Assembly: GCA_003219925.1 (NCBI GenBank)
Contig: QHQU01000222.1
Span: 1-5,713, forward strand
Source: Verrucomicrobiota bacterium
GTDB taxonomy: Bacteria; Verrucomicrobiota; Verrucomicrobiia; Chthoniobacterales; UBA10450
DNA: 5,713 nucleotides
Direction of reading: 5' to 3'
Every line of letters begins with the position of its first letter. Position 1 is the first letter of the stretch. Both the position numbers and the translations under genes were made by a program. The notes beneath the pieces are model-generated. The model had not been told where the DNA came from. It did no database searches and saw nothing but the letters and a program-made list of their open reading frames with translations. This document shows positions 1 to 5,713 of this stretch, piece after piece.

Positions 1-372
1 GAGGCGTATATTTTTCTGCGAGACGCGCTCGATTTTACGACCAAACAACAGAAGAAGCTCAAAGGTGCGGCGATTCGGCATGTCGCCGGGCCGGAACTAC
101 TCGAAGGGGTCCGCCAGTACGCGCTCAAGGAATTTGGCCCGATGGCATTGAGTGTTCTTTCTCACTGGGGCGTCGCTTGCTGCGAGGATATTGGGCACAT
201 GGTCTTTAATCTCATCGGGGCAGGCATTTTCGGAAAGACCGATGAAGATTCGATGGATGATTTCAAAGCGGTTTATGATTTCCGCGATGCGTTTGTGAAA
301 CCGTTTCAGCCCGAGCCTGCCGTTACCGGCAAGAAATTGTCACTAGGTCTGCCCGCCCCAAAGGCCAGTTGA
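1..372 (+). CDS. Minf_1886-type protein, 5' end missing (Planctomycetes/Verrucomicrobia-restricted family)
   Basis: The frame is open from the first base of the window to the TGA at 370-372, so 123 C-terminal residues are visible and the true start lies outside. The segment has the pattern I recall for the uncharacterised Minf_1886-type family: an EAYIFLRDALDFT helix at visible residues 1-13, HVAGPELLEGVRQYAL at 27-42, FGPMALSVLSHWGV at 45-58, CCEDIGHMVFNLIGAG at 60-75 and a KTDEDSMDDF stretch at 79-88. The tail is Pro/Lys-rich. No membrane segment or catalytic motif is visible, so it is probably a soluble cytoplasmic protein. The biochemical role is unknown and none is proposed. It lies 32 bases upstream of the M16 peptidase on the same strand, so co-transcription is likely. 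The family call rests on remembered sequence pattern; the phylum restriction is family knowledge and the operon is inference. Confidence 0.8.
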   Translation, partial: EAYIFLRDALDFTTKQQKKLKGAAIRHVAGPELLEGVRQYALKEFGPMALSVLSHWGVACCEDIGHMVFNLIGAGIFGKTDEDSMDDFKAVYDFRDAFVKPFQPEPAVTGKKLSLGLPAPKAS

Positions 373-386
373 GCGGCCATTGCTGC

Positions 387-395
387 GAGGCGGAG
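387..395 (+). promoter_or_regulatory. Ribosome binding site favouring the ATG at 405
   Basis: The purine-rich GAGGCGGAG ends nine bases before the ATG at 405, a normal Shine-Dalgarno distance. This favours 405 over the in-frame TTG at 369, which overlaps the stop codon of the previous gene, and over the ATG at 441. The latter has only a weaker AAAGG (426-430) ten bases upstream. Confidence 0.5.
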
Positions 396-404
396 TTTTC
401 TTTC

Positions 405-3005
405 ATGCTTAACCGCGCAAACCTCAAAGGTGCCGCGACGATGGCGTCGCCGGCAATCAGTTTTCCGCCAAACACCGCGCAAAGGTGGACGCTCGCGAAT
501 GGCCTGACCCTAATCGTGCAGGAAGATCGCAGCGCGCCAGTGGCCAGTGTGCAGGCGTGGTGCGCGACCGGCAGCACGACCGAGGATAAACATCTTGGGG
601 CGGGCCTTTCTCATATCCTCGAGCACATGCTCTTCAAAGGAACCAAGACCCGATCGACTAATGAGATCGCGCAAAAAATCCAGGACGTCGGCGGTTACAT
701 CAACGCCTATACTTCATTCGATCGCACTGTTTTCTGGATCGATGTGCCGAAGGATGGCGCGCTGACTGCGCTCGATATTTTGGCGGACGCGATGATGAAC
801 TCGACTTTGCCCGCACAGGAGTACGCCAAGGAACAGGAGGTCATCCGGCGCGAGTTCGCGATGGGGATGGACGATCCCGATCGCACGATAACGCACCTGC
901 TTTTCGCAACCGCGTATCAGCGACATCCCTATCGACTGCCGGTAATCGGGTTAATCGATATCTACAATAACCTCACCCAGGAGCAGGTGATGGAATATTA
1001 CAAGACGCGCTACGTCCCGAACAATCTCACTTTTATCGTGGTGGGCGACGTTGTGGCCGCGGAAGTGCGGGAAAAGCTGGAAAATTCGTTCAAGGATCAG
1101 CCGGCAAAATCTCTGGCCCCAATCTATATCCCACCCGAGCCGCCCCAACTTGGACTACGCGAAGTGCACCAGGAATTTGCCACTGAATTGACTCATTTCG
1201 CGATGGCCTGGCACGTTCCAGAAATCAGCCACCCCGATGTTCCAGCGCTCGATCTTTTGTCGGTAATTCTCGGTGAAGGCCACAGCTCGCGACTTTATCG
1301 CAAGGTGCGCGAGGAATTGGGGCTGGCCTTTGCCATTTCCGCATTTTCCTATACTCCAGGTGACCCCGGACTTCTCGGTGTTGATGCGGTCCTGGATCCA
1401 AAAAATCGGAGCGCGGCCCAGAGCCTGATCCTGCAGATCATTGAAGATATCCGGCACAACGGCGTGACGGCTGAAGAACTGGCCAAGGGGAAAAAAATCG
1501 CGCTATCTCAGGAGCTGGCTTCTCTCCGGACCATGCGCGGCCAGGCGACCGATCTCGGAACAAATTGGTTTCTCACTCGCAATCTAAACTTTGGCCGTGA
1601 ATACCTCGAAAAGGTTCAAAAGATCACGCTCGATGACATCAAGCGAGTCGCGATTCAATGCCTGAGCGAAGAAAATCTGACCATCGTTTCTCTGAATCCG
1701 AAAGGGTCGTTAACCTCGACGAGTGACGTCGCTGCGGCTGCCGCGACCGGTGAGATACAAAAGTTCGAGTTGTCTAACGGACTGCGCATTCTGGTGCGGG
1801 AGGATGCGCGCCTGCCGTTGATTGCGATGTCGGCGATATTTCGATGCGGATTATTGTGTGAGACGGAAGCGAACAATGGAATCACCCGGCTAGCGGCCAA
1901 GACGCTGTTGAAGGGAACGAAGACGCGATCGGCCGAGCAGATTGCCGATCAACTGGAAGCAGTCGGAGGCGAAATCACGTCCCAGGCAGGCAACAACAGT
2001 TTCGCCGTCAACCTCGATGTTACTCAACCGGATCTCGCGCTCGGCACCGACATTTTGGCCGATGTATTACTAAATGCGACCATGCCCGCGAAAGCGGTCG
2101 AGCGCGAAAAAGAGATCCAATTGGCCAAGATCAAAGATGAGGACGAAAAGCCGACTTCGGTGGCGCGGAATCTTGTTAAGCGCGCTCTTTTTCCGGGACA
2201 TCCGCTGGGACTGCGGCCAGAGGGAACGCCGAAATCGGTTTCGGGTCTGAATTCAAAAGATCTCCTCGCTTTTCGCGACCGTTACGTCGTGGCGCAGAAC
2301 GGTGTTATCGCCGTATTTGGAGACGTAAAAGCAACCGAAGTAAGAGATTTATTTGAGCAAAAGCTGGGCGCGTTACCTTCGGGTGAGCTCGCTTTACGTA
2401 ATCCGCCACCCTCGCCGCAACTAACGAAAACGAAAATTGTGGAGACAGAACACGAAAAGGCGCAAGCGGTTTTGATCGCCGGTTTCCGTGGCGCCGATCT
2501 CTTTAACCCCGATCGTTATGCGCTCGAACTAATCGATGAAGCGAGCAGCGATCTGGGCTCGCGTCTGTTCATTCGTATACGCGAGCAAATGGGTCTCGCC
2601 TATTATGTCGGTGCCGCCCAAGTCCAGGCCCTGGTCCCGGGCTTTTTCGCGTTTTATCTCGGCACTGATCCGGAGAAAATAGAGCCTGTTAAGCAGGCTT
2701 TTTTGGATGAGATTCACAAACTCTCCAGCGAGGGTTTGACTGCGGCCGAGCTGGCGCGGGCGAGGAAAAAGCTAATCGGTCAGCAACAAATCCAAAACCA
2801 GAGTAACGACGTGTTTGCTTATATGACTGGGCTCGACGAACTTTATGGACTCGGCTTTAATCACTATCGGGAACTGGAAGCCAAAGTGAATGCTGTGACA
2901 CTCGACGACATCAAGCGGGTAGCGGCGAAGTATTTTGGGAAGCAAGCCTACGTGCTGGCAATTGTCCGACCGCCAGAAAAGCCCGCAGAATCGAAATCCA
3001 AGTAG
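405..3005 (+). CDS. M16 family zinc metallopeptidase (insulinase/pitrilysin-like), fused two-half form
   Basis: Predicted 866-residue peptidase that would degrade peptides inside a closed chamber formed by its two halves. Numbered from the ATG at 405, the first half (about 20-435) carries the inverted zinc motif HILEH, with His70 and His74 as ligands and Glu73 as catalytic base. Glu150 in the IRREFAMGMDDP stretch is the probable third ligand, about 76 residues on, as expected for M16. The second half (about 450-855) repeats the fold but has Arg, Ala and Lys in place of the motif's His, Glu and His, so it should be the inactive partner. It keeps the Arg720/Tyr732 pair (SRLF...GLAYYV) that M16 partner domains use for substrate binding. 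KGTKTRS and TLDDIKRVA occur in both halves, pointing to descent by duplication. No signal peptide or membrane segment is evident, so a cytoplasmic location is inferred. The start is uncertain: TTG 369 gives 878 residues and ATG 441 gives 854. The DUF1844 gene follows after one base, suggesting translational coupling. Confidence 0.93.
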   Translation: MLNRANLKGAATMASPAISFPPNTAQRWTLANGLTLIVQEDRSAPVASVQAWCATGSTTEDKHLGAGLSHILEHMLFKGTKTRSTNEIAQKIQDVGGYINAYTSFDRTVFWIDVPKDGALTALDILADAMMNSTLPAQEYAKEQEVIRREFAMGMDDPDRTITHLLFATAYQRHPYRLPVIGLIDIYNNLTQEQVMEYYKTRYVPNNLTFIVVGDVVAAEVREKLENSFKDQPAKSLAPIYIPPEPPQLGLREVHQEFATELTHFAMAWHVPEISHPDVPALDLLSVILGEGHSSRLYRKVREELGLAFAISAFSYTPGDPGLLGVDAVLDPKNRSAAQSLILQIIEDIRHNGVTAEELAKGKKIALSQELASLRTMRGQATDLGTNWFLTRNLNFGREYLEKVQKITLDDIKRVAIQCLSEENLTIVSLNPKGSLTSTSDVAAAAATGEIQKFELSNGLRILVREDARLPLIAMSAIFRCGLLCETEANNGITRLAAKTLLKGTKTRSAEQIADQLEAVGGEITSQAGNNSFAVNLDVTQPDLALGTDILADVLLNATMPAKAVEREKEIQLAKIKDEDEKPTSVARNLVKRALFPGHPLGLRPEGTPKSVSGLNSKDLLAFRDRYVVAQNGVIAVFGDVKATEVRDLFEQKLGALPSGELALRNPPPSPQLTKTKIVETEHEKAQAVLIAGFRGADLFNPDRYALELIDEASSDLGSRLFIRIREQMGLAYYVGAAQVQALVPGFFAFYLGTDPEKIEPVKQAFLDEIHKLSSEGLTAAELARARKKLIGQQQIQNQSNDVFAYMTGLDELYGLGFNHYRELEAKVNAVTLDDIKRVAAKYFGKQAYVLAIVRPPEKPAESKSK

Positions 3006-3006
3006 C

Positions 3007-3423
3007 ATGGCCGAGGTTCAAACCAGCACGAATACCGGGGAATTGGCGCAGCGATTCATCGAGTTTGTCATGATGCAGGCGCAAAACGCTGCTCTTTTTC
3101 TTGGCCAAATTCCAAATCCGCAGACCGGAAAGGGCGAAGTAAACCTCGAGGTTGCGAAAATGTTTATCGATCAATTGGCGATGATTCAGGAAAAAACGCG
3201 CGGTAACTTAAGCAACGAAGAATCCGCGGTGCTGCGGAACACGCTTTCGAATTTGCAGCTCGCGTATGTTGAAGTTTCGCGCGGAGCCTCTTCGGCTGCT
3301 CCCGCTGAAAAAAAAGCTCCCGAGAGCGCGCCCCCTGAGGAACCGGTTACGCCAGAATCTCCCACGGCCGGTCCGGAAGGGGAGTCGCGCAAAAAGTTTA
3401 CTAAGAGTTACGGCGCGGGTTAG
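3007..3423 (+). CDS. DUF1844 family protein
   Basis: A 138-residue protein with the DUF1844 pattern in residues 12-90: a helix (LAQRFIEFVMMQAQNAALFLG), the conserved loop PNPQTGKGEVNLEVAKMFIDQLAMI (36-60), then QEKTRGNLSNEE (61-72) and a final helix ending in LQLAYVEV. Family knowledge: DUF1844 proteins are small, soluble, widespread and without an assigned activity. From about residue 93 the protein turns into a low-complexity Ala/Pro/Glu tail ending in a basic KKFTKSYGAG stretch, which is probably disordered. The ATG at 3007 starts one base after the peptidase stop and has no good Shine-Dalgarno of its own, so translation probably depends on ribosomes finishing the M16 gene. An upstream in-frame ATG at 2935 lies inside the peptidase gene and would prepend out-of-frame peptidase sequence, so it was not chosen. 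The function is unknown. Confidence 0.85.
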   Translation: MAEVQTSTNTGELAQRFIEFVMMQAQNAALFLGQIPNPQTGKGEVNLEVAKMFIDQLAMIQEKTRGNLSNEESAVLRNTLSNLQLAYVEVSRGASSAAPAEKKAPESAPPEEPVTPESPTAGPEGESRKKFTKSYGAG

Positions 3424-3520
3424 TTTCGGGAGCACGGACATTTCGGTCAGTTAATTGGCGGGACTGAACCGCAGCTCCTCGTGTGTGTGGGCTGACTGAG
3501 TTTTACATTCGCGTTCACTT

Positions 3521-4744
3521 ATGCCCTTAGGCCGGGGGCGGGTGGAAGTTAAAGCGCACACTCAAGAAAGCCGTTTCAGGATTTATGGGTGCGCCCTTTT
3601 CCCCGGCGGCATTCGTATTACATGCGTGGCGGTCCAGGCTCAGAAGACCAAACAAGGTAACGGTAAGCTGGCGCAGATAACCATTGATCCGGTGGAAGTC
3701 GCGGAGGAAGCCGGGCTTCGTTATGTCAGCGACGAGCAACCTGGTTACACTCGAAAAGGCAAGGGCAAATCATTTCAGTACTTCGATACGGCGGGGAAGT
3801 TGATTCGCGATGAAACGCGCTTGCTTCGAATCCGGCGCCTCGCCATACCACCTGCTTATCGCCAGGTTTGGATTTGTCCTCTTTCCACTGGTCATATTCA
3901 AGCAACCGGACGCGACGACCGCGGACGAAAACAATATCGATATCATGAACGTTGGCGTTCCATTCGCGATGAGAACAAATACGATCGCATTTTAGTCTTT
4001 GCTGCGGCCCTGCCAAAAATTCGGCGGCGGCTCGAGGCTGACCTAAAGTTACCGACGCTCAAACGGGAGAAGGTCTTGGCGACGGTAGTTCAGTTGCTGC
4101 AAAGCACCTTCATTCGCGTCGGCAACGAAGAGTATGCCAGGCAAAACAAGTCGGTCGGTCTGACGACGATGAAAGATCACCACGTGCAAGTGCGGGGAAT
4201 GAAGTTGCGCTTCCGATTCCGCGGCAAGAGCGGAATTCAACATGAAGTAGATATAAGCGATCGCAGGATCGCGAAAATTGTGCGGAAGTTACAGGATCTG
4301 CCGGGACAACAGCTCTTTCAGTATCTCGACGACGACGGTAAACTTTGCGAAGTCACCTCCCAGGATGTGAATGATTATCTGCGGGAAATTACCGGCGAAG
4401 ATTTCACGGCCAAGGATTTCCGGACCTGGGCTGGCACGGTTCTGACCGCGATGGCACTGAACGCGCAGGGGGAATTCGAGTCGAAGAAGGAGGCAACGAT
4501 GAGCGTCAAAAACGCAATTGCGGCGGCGGCAAAACTACTTGGCAACACACCGACGATCTGCCGGAAATGTTATGTTCATCCGGTGGTTTTGGAATCGTAC
4601 CTCAGCGGCCACCTAATTGAAGGACTACGAACTAAAGCTGACCTGGCTGAAGAAGCTCACGACTTCGATGAGAATGAAAGAACTGTCCTCAATTTCCTTC
4701 GCCATCAGGCCGCCGGACCCGGTCTAAATAAAAAGACCGCGTAG
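3521..4744 (+). CDS. DNA topoisomerase IB (bacterial, poxvirus-like)
   Basis: Predicted type IB topoisomerase, which relaxes supercoils by forming a 3'-phosphotyrosyl bond with one DNA strand. Numbered from ATG 3521 (407 residues), the N-terminal DNA-clamp domain spans about 55-150 (DPVEVAEEAGLRYVSD, RRLAIPPAYRQVWICP, GRKQYRYHERW). The catalytic domain holds Arg199 (FIRVGNEEY), Lys236 (RFRGKSG), Arg301 (DFRTWAG), Asn342 (LLGNTP) and nucleophile Tyr351 (CRKCYVHP). The intervals 37, 102, 143 and 152 from the first Arg equal those I recall for the Deinococcus radiodurans enzyme (R137, K174, R239, N280, Y289), including Asn where poxviruses have His. The start is uncertain: an in-frame stop at 3497-3499 makes 3521 the first ATG, but it has no clear Shine-Dalgarno. 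The first ~50 residues do not look like the family, and the protein is about 60 residues longer than D. radiodurans TopIB. GTG at 3626 would give 372 residues. The 97-base gap upstream suggests separate transcription from the DUF1844 gene, though read-through is possible. Confidence 0.93.
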   Translation: MPLGRGRVEVKAHTQESRFRIYGCALFPGGIRITCVAVQAQKTKQGNGKLAQITIDPVEVAEEAGLRYVSDEQPGYTRKGKGKSFQYFDTAGKLIRDETRLLRIRRLAIPPAYRQVWICPLSTGHIQATGRDDRGRKQYRYHERWRSIRDENKYDRILVFAAALPKIRRRLEADLKLPTLKREKVLATVVQLLQSTFIRVGNEEYARQNKSVGLTTMKDHHVQVRGMKLRFRFRGKSGIQHEVDISDRRIAKIVRKLQDLPGQQLFQYLDDDGKLCEVTSQDVNDYLREITGEDFTAKDFRTWAGTVLTAMALNAQGEFESKKEATMSVKNAIAAAAKLLGNTPTICRKCYVHPVVLESYLSGHLIEGLRTKADLAEEAHDFDENERTVLNFLRHQAAGPGLNKKTA

Positions 4745-4762
4745 GAAGCTACGCGGTCTTTT
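4731..4762. terminator. Bidirectional intrinsic terminator between convergent genes
   Basis: A perfect 14-bp inverted repeat (AAAAGACCGCGTAG, 4731-4744, against CTACGCGGTCTTTT, 4749-4762) flanks a GAAG loop. The stem is GC-rich in the middle with A/T ends, so each strand has a run of T at its 3' side. The minus-strand transcript also continues into TTTTTATTTA, making it the stronger direction. It serves the topoisomerase gene on the plus strand and the basic repeat protein on the minus strand. The topoisomerase stop codon (4742-4744) forms the last three bases of the left arm. Confidence 0.92.
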
Positions 4763-4780
4763 CGAATTAATTATCGATGG

Positions 4781-5131
4781 TCACTTTCCCGATCGCCGGC
4801 GTGCTGCCCAACGTGCCTTCATCATATCGCTAAGTTTCTTCCGGGCCGCGGCAGACATGCGACCGCGCCGACGTGACTTTTTGCCCCCGCCTCCGGCCTT
4901 ACGTCCACCTCTGACTCGAGCCCAACGGGCGCGTGCAGCCGCTGCGATTTTAGCTCGCGTGGCCGCGGACATAGTTCGCCGTCTTCGTTGCCTACCGCCA
5001 CCTCCGGTTTTCACGCCCGCGCTGGTAGTAGCGCGCCCGCCGCCAACTAACCCTGCGAACCGCCGCTCGAGAGCATCGATCTGGCGGCGTAAGGAAACCG
5101 CTTGTTCCAACTGCCTAAGTGATAAGTCCAT
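4781..5131 (-). CDS. Small Arg/Lys-rich repeat protein, possibly nucleic-acid binding
   Basis: A 116-residue protein of unknown function. Residues 2-30 (LRQLEQAVSLRRQIDALERRF and following) look like a short amphipathic, possibly coiled-coil, helix suited to dimerisation. After a Gly/Thr-rich linker come two copies of a basic motif 38 residues apart: MSAATRAKIAAAARARWARVR from Met54 and MSAAARKKLSDMMKARWAARR from Met92. Each is preceded by an Arg-rich cluster (about 49-52 and 87-91), and the copies are separated by a GGRKAGGGGKK linker. The pattern basic-x-S-x-x-x-R-x-K-I/L recalls NUMOD3-like DNA-binding motifs and basic tails of histone-like proteins. I also recall similar small proteins from soil Verrucomicrobia and Acidobacteria, but this is not a firm family call. 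The ATG at 5131 has a good AGGAAA site seven bases upstream. It lies 70 bases downstream of the MCE gene on the same strand and ends at the shared terminator. DNA or RNA binding is inferred from composition only. Confidence 0.8.
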   Translation of the reverse strand: MDLSLRQLEQAVSLRRQIDALERRFAGLVGGGRATTSAGVKTGGGGRQRRRRTMSAATRAKIAAAARARWARVRGGRKAGGGGKKSRRRGRMSAAARKKLSDMMKARWAARRRSGK

Positions 5132-5137
5132 GACGAC

Positions 5138-5143
5138 TTTCCT
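5138..5143 (-). promoter_or_regulatory. Ribosome binding site of the basic repeat protein
   Basis: On the minus strand AGGAAA ends about seven bases before the ATG at 5131, a standard Shine-Dalgarno position. It supports that start and shows that the small, compositionally biased frame is probably translated. Confidence 0.6.
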
Positions 5144-5191
5144 AGCAGTCCGCCAGTTATGTGCAAACTAATTTCGCAACTATTTTTAACC

Positions 5192-5302
5192 TTACTTTAG
5201 GCTAGCGCGAAGCTCGGCGAGCAGGTGTTGGACTAGGCCGTGGAGATCGGGCTCCTTTAGCAGCTCTAATATTTCGTCCAGCCGGAGTTCCCGGTTGTGC
5301 AT
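5192..5302 (-). CDS. Possible overlapping small frame or shifted 3' end of the MCE gene
   Basis: In the frame one base on from the MCE frame, an ATG at 5302 opens 36 codons ending at TAA 5192-5194. The predicted peptide (MHNRELRLDEILELLKEPD, then a Leu-rich helix ending ELRASLK) looks like an ordinary amphipathic helical protein segment. By hand count 25 of its 36 codons end in G or C, against 7 of 33 for the MCE frame over the same bases and 78 of 136 in the MCE body. GGAG sits only one base before the ATG, too close for a good ribosome site, so independent translation is doubtful. Either an old frameshift or chance from a Pro/Arg-rich tail could explain it. Confidence 0.25.
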   Translation of the reverse strand: MHNRELRLDEILELLKEPDLHGLVQHLLAELRASLK

Positions 5303-5713
5303 TCTCCGGATACTTTTTAGTGCTTGGCCAGATCAGGCGCCATGGTTCCGATTTCAAAGTCGCAGTGGCTTCCTTTACATTCTCTCCGCTCGCCTGAAGG
5401 GACGGTCCAAGCGAAGTCAGGGTTGACTTCAACTTTTCCGAAGAAGTACGGAAGTTCTGCAAGGTTACCGCGATGTTATCGTTCTTGGTCAGATCGCCGG
5501 TAAGTTGCTTCAAGTTCGTAAGTGAAATGGAAAGCGCGCCCTCCGGACCGGTCAATTGGTTAAGATGTTCGCCGAAAGTTTTGAACTGAGTAAGAGCAAG
5601 ATTGAGTTCCGAGTTTTCATCGGTGATGTGGCTAAGGTTTTCCGCCGTCAATTCCAGTTGCTTAAAGGTAGCAGTAGCCTCGGTCGCGACTGGAGAGATA
5701 ATATCAAGCATTC
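5202..5713 (-). CDS. MCE/MlaD family protein, C-terminal part (5' end outside window)
   Basis: The frame enters from the right edge and ends at TAG 5202-5204. Met at 5711 is probably internal, since the N-terminal MCE domain is absent. About 120 residues form an alpha-helical, Leu/Thr/Asn-rich region with repeated NLxxLT-type elements (AENLSHIT, SLTNLKQLTGDL, VTLQNFRTSSEKL, STLTSLGPSL). This is the long helical or coiled-coil needle typical after the MCE domain. It is followed by PWRLIWPSTKKYP (residues 123-135 from that Met), which I recall as a common ending of MlaD-like substrate-binding proteins. Such proteins are anchored in the inner membrane, reach into the periplasm and work with an MlaE/MlaF-type ABC transporter in lipid trafficking; those genes would lie beyond the edge. 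The last 33 residues are Pro/Arg/Ala-rich with codon use unlike the rest, so a frameshift or overlapping frame is possible there. Family call good, tail uncertain. Confidence 0.82.
   Translation of the reverse strand, partial: MLDIISPVATEATATFKQLELTAENLSHITDENSELNLALTQFKTFGEHLNQLTGPEGALSISLTNLKQLTGDLTKNDNIAVTLQNFRTSSEKLKSTLTSLGPSLQASGENVKEATATLKSEPWRLIWPSTKKYPENAQPGTPAGRNIRAAKGARSPRPSPTPARRASR

Noticed and set aside
369..404. TTG at 369 as the start of the M16 gene, overlapping the upstream TGA in a TTGA arrangement.
   Set aside because: The extra residues (SGHCCEAEFSF) do not look like the family, the nearest purine-rich site is too close, and a better site precedes ATG 405.
1155..1457. Minus-strand open frame of 100 codons inside the M16 gene.
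   Set aside because: It lies fully within a well-supported peptidase frame, shows no family pattern and has no independent start signal.
3444..3470. Possible hairpin after the DUF1844 gene: CGGTCAGT against ACTGAACCG with one bulged A and an 11-base loop.
   Set aside because: The stem is short and bulged and no T run follows, so it does not qualify as an intrinsic terminator.
3504..3509. TACATT as a -10 element for the topoisomerase gene.
   Set aside because: No matching -35 element lies at a normal distance and it is only 11 bases from ATG 3521, so it would fit only if translation starts further in.
4857..5171. Plus-strand open frame of about 104 codons, rich in Arg, Pro and Ala.
   Set aside because: It is the opposite-strand reading of the basic repeat gene, whose minus frame has a good ribosome site, an internal repeat structure and a matching terminator.
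5160..5201. AT-rich stretch between the MCE stop and the basic repeat gene as a promoter.
   Set aside because: No convincing -35/-10 pair at 16-18 bases spacing could be found on the minus strand; co-transcription with the MCE gene is equally possible.

Overview
The window reads as bacterial chromosome of about 54% GC, most likely from the Verrucomicrobiota or a close relative in the Planctomycetes-Verrucomicrobia group. The main reason is the partial first gene, whose protein resembles the Minf_1886-type family, which is restricted to those phyla as I recall. I see no rRNA, tRNA, CRISPR array, insertion sequence or phage gene, and the density is that of an ordinary core-like region.

Left part, plus strand (1-3423): three closely packed genes read as one likely operon. 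They are the 3' end of the Minf_1886-type gene, a fused two-half M16 (insulinase/pitrilysin-like) zinc peptidase of about 866 residues, and a 138-residue DUF1844 protein whose start lies one base after the peptidase stop. The peptidase carries its zinc site only in the first half, and the second half looks like the inactive partner domain.

Middle, plus strand (3521-4744): after a gap of 97 bases comes a bacterial, poxvirus-like type IB topoisomerase. All five positions of its active site can be placed at the same spacing recalled for the Deinococcus radiodurans enzyme. A perfect 14-bp inverted repeat begins inside its 3' end and serves as a terminator shared with the convergent gene on the right.

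Right part, minus strand (4781-5713): the 3' end of an MCE/MlaD-type lipid-transport protein runs in from the window edge. It is followed 70 bases later by a small, very basic protein with an N-terminal leucine-rich helix and two copies of a Met-Ser-Ala-Ala...Ala-Arg-Trp motif. The last ~100 bases of the MCE gene have codon composition that fits another frame better than the annotated one, which is the most unusual signal here.

No clearly new multi-gene system is visible. The items most worth checking are the two-frame MCE tail, the basic repeat protein, and the uncharacterised phylum-restricted family beside the peptidase.
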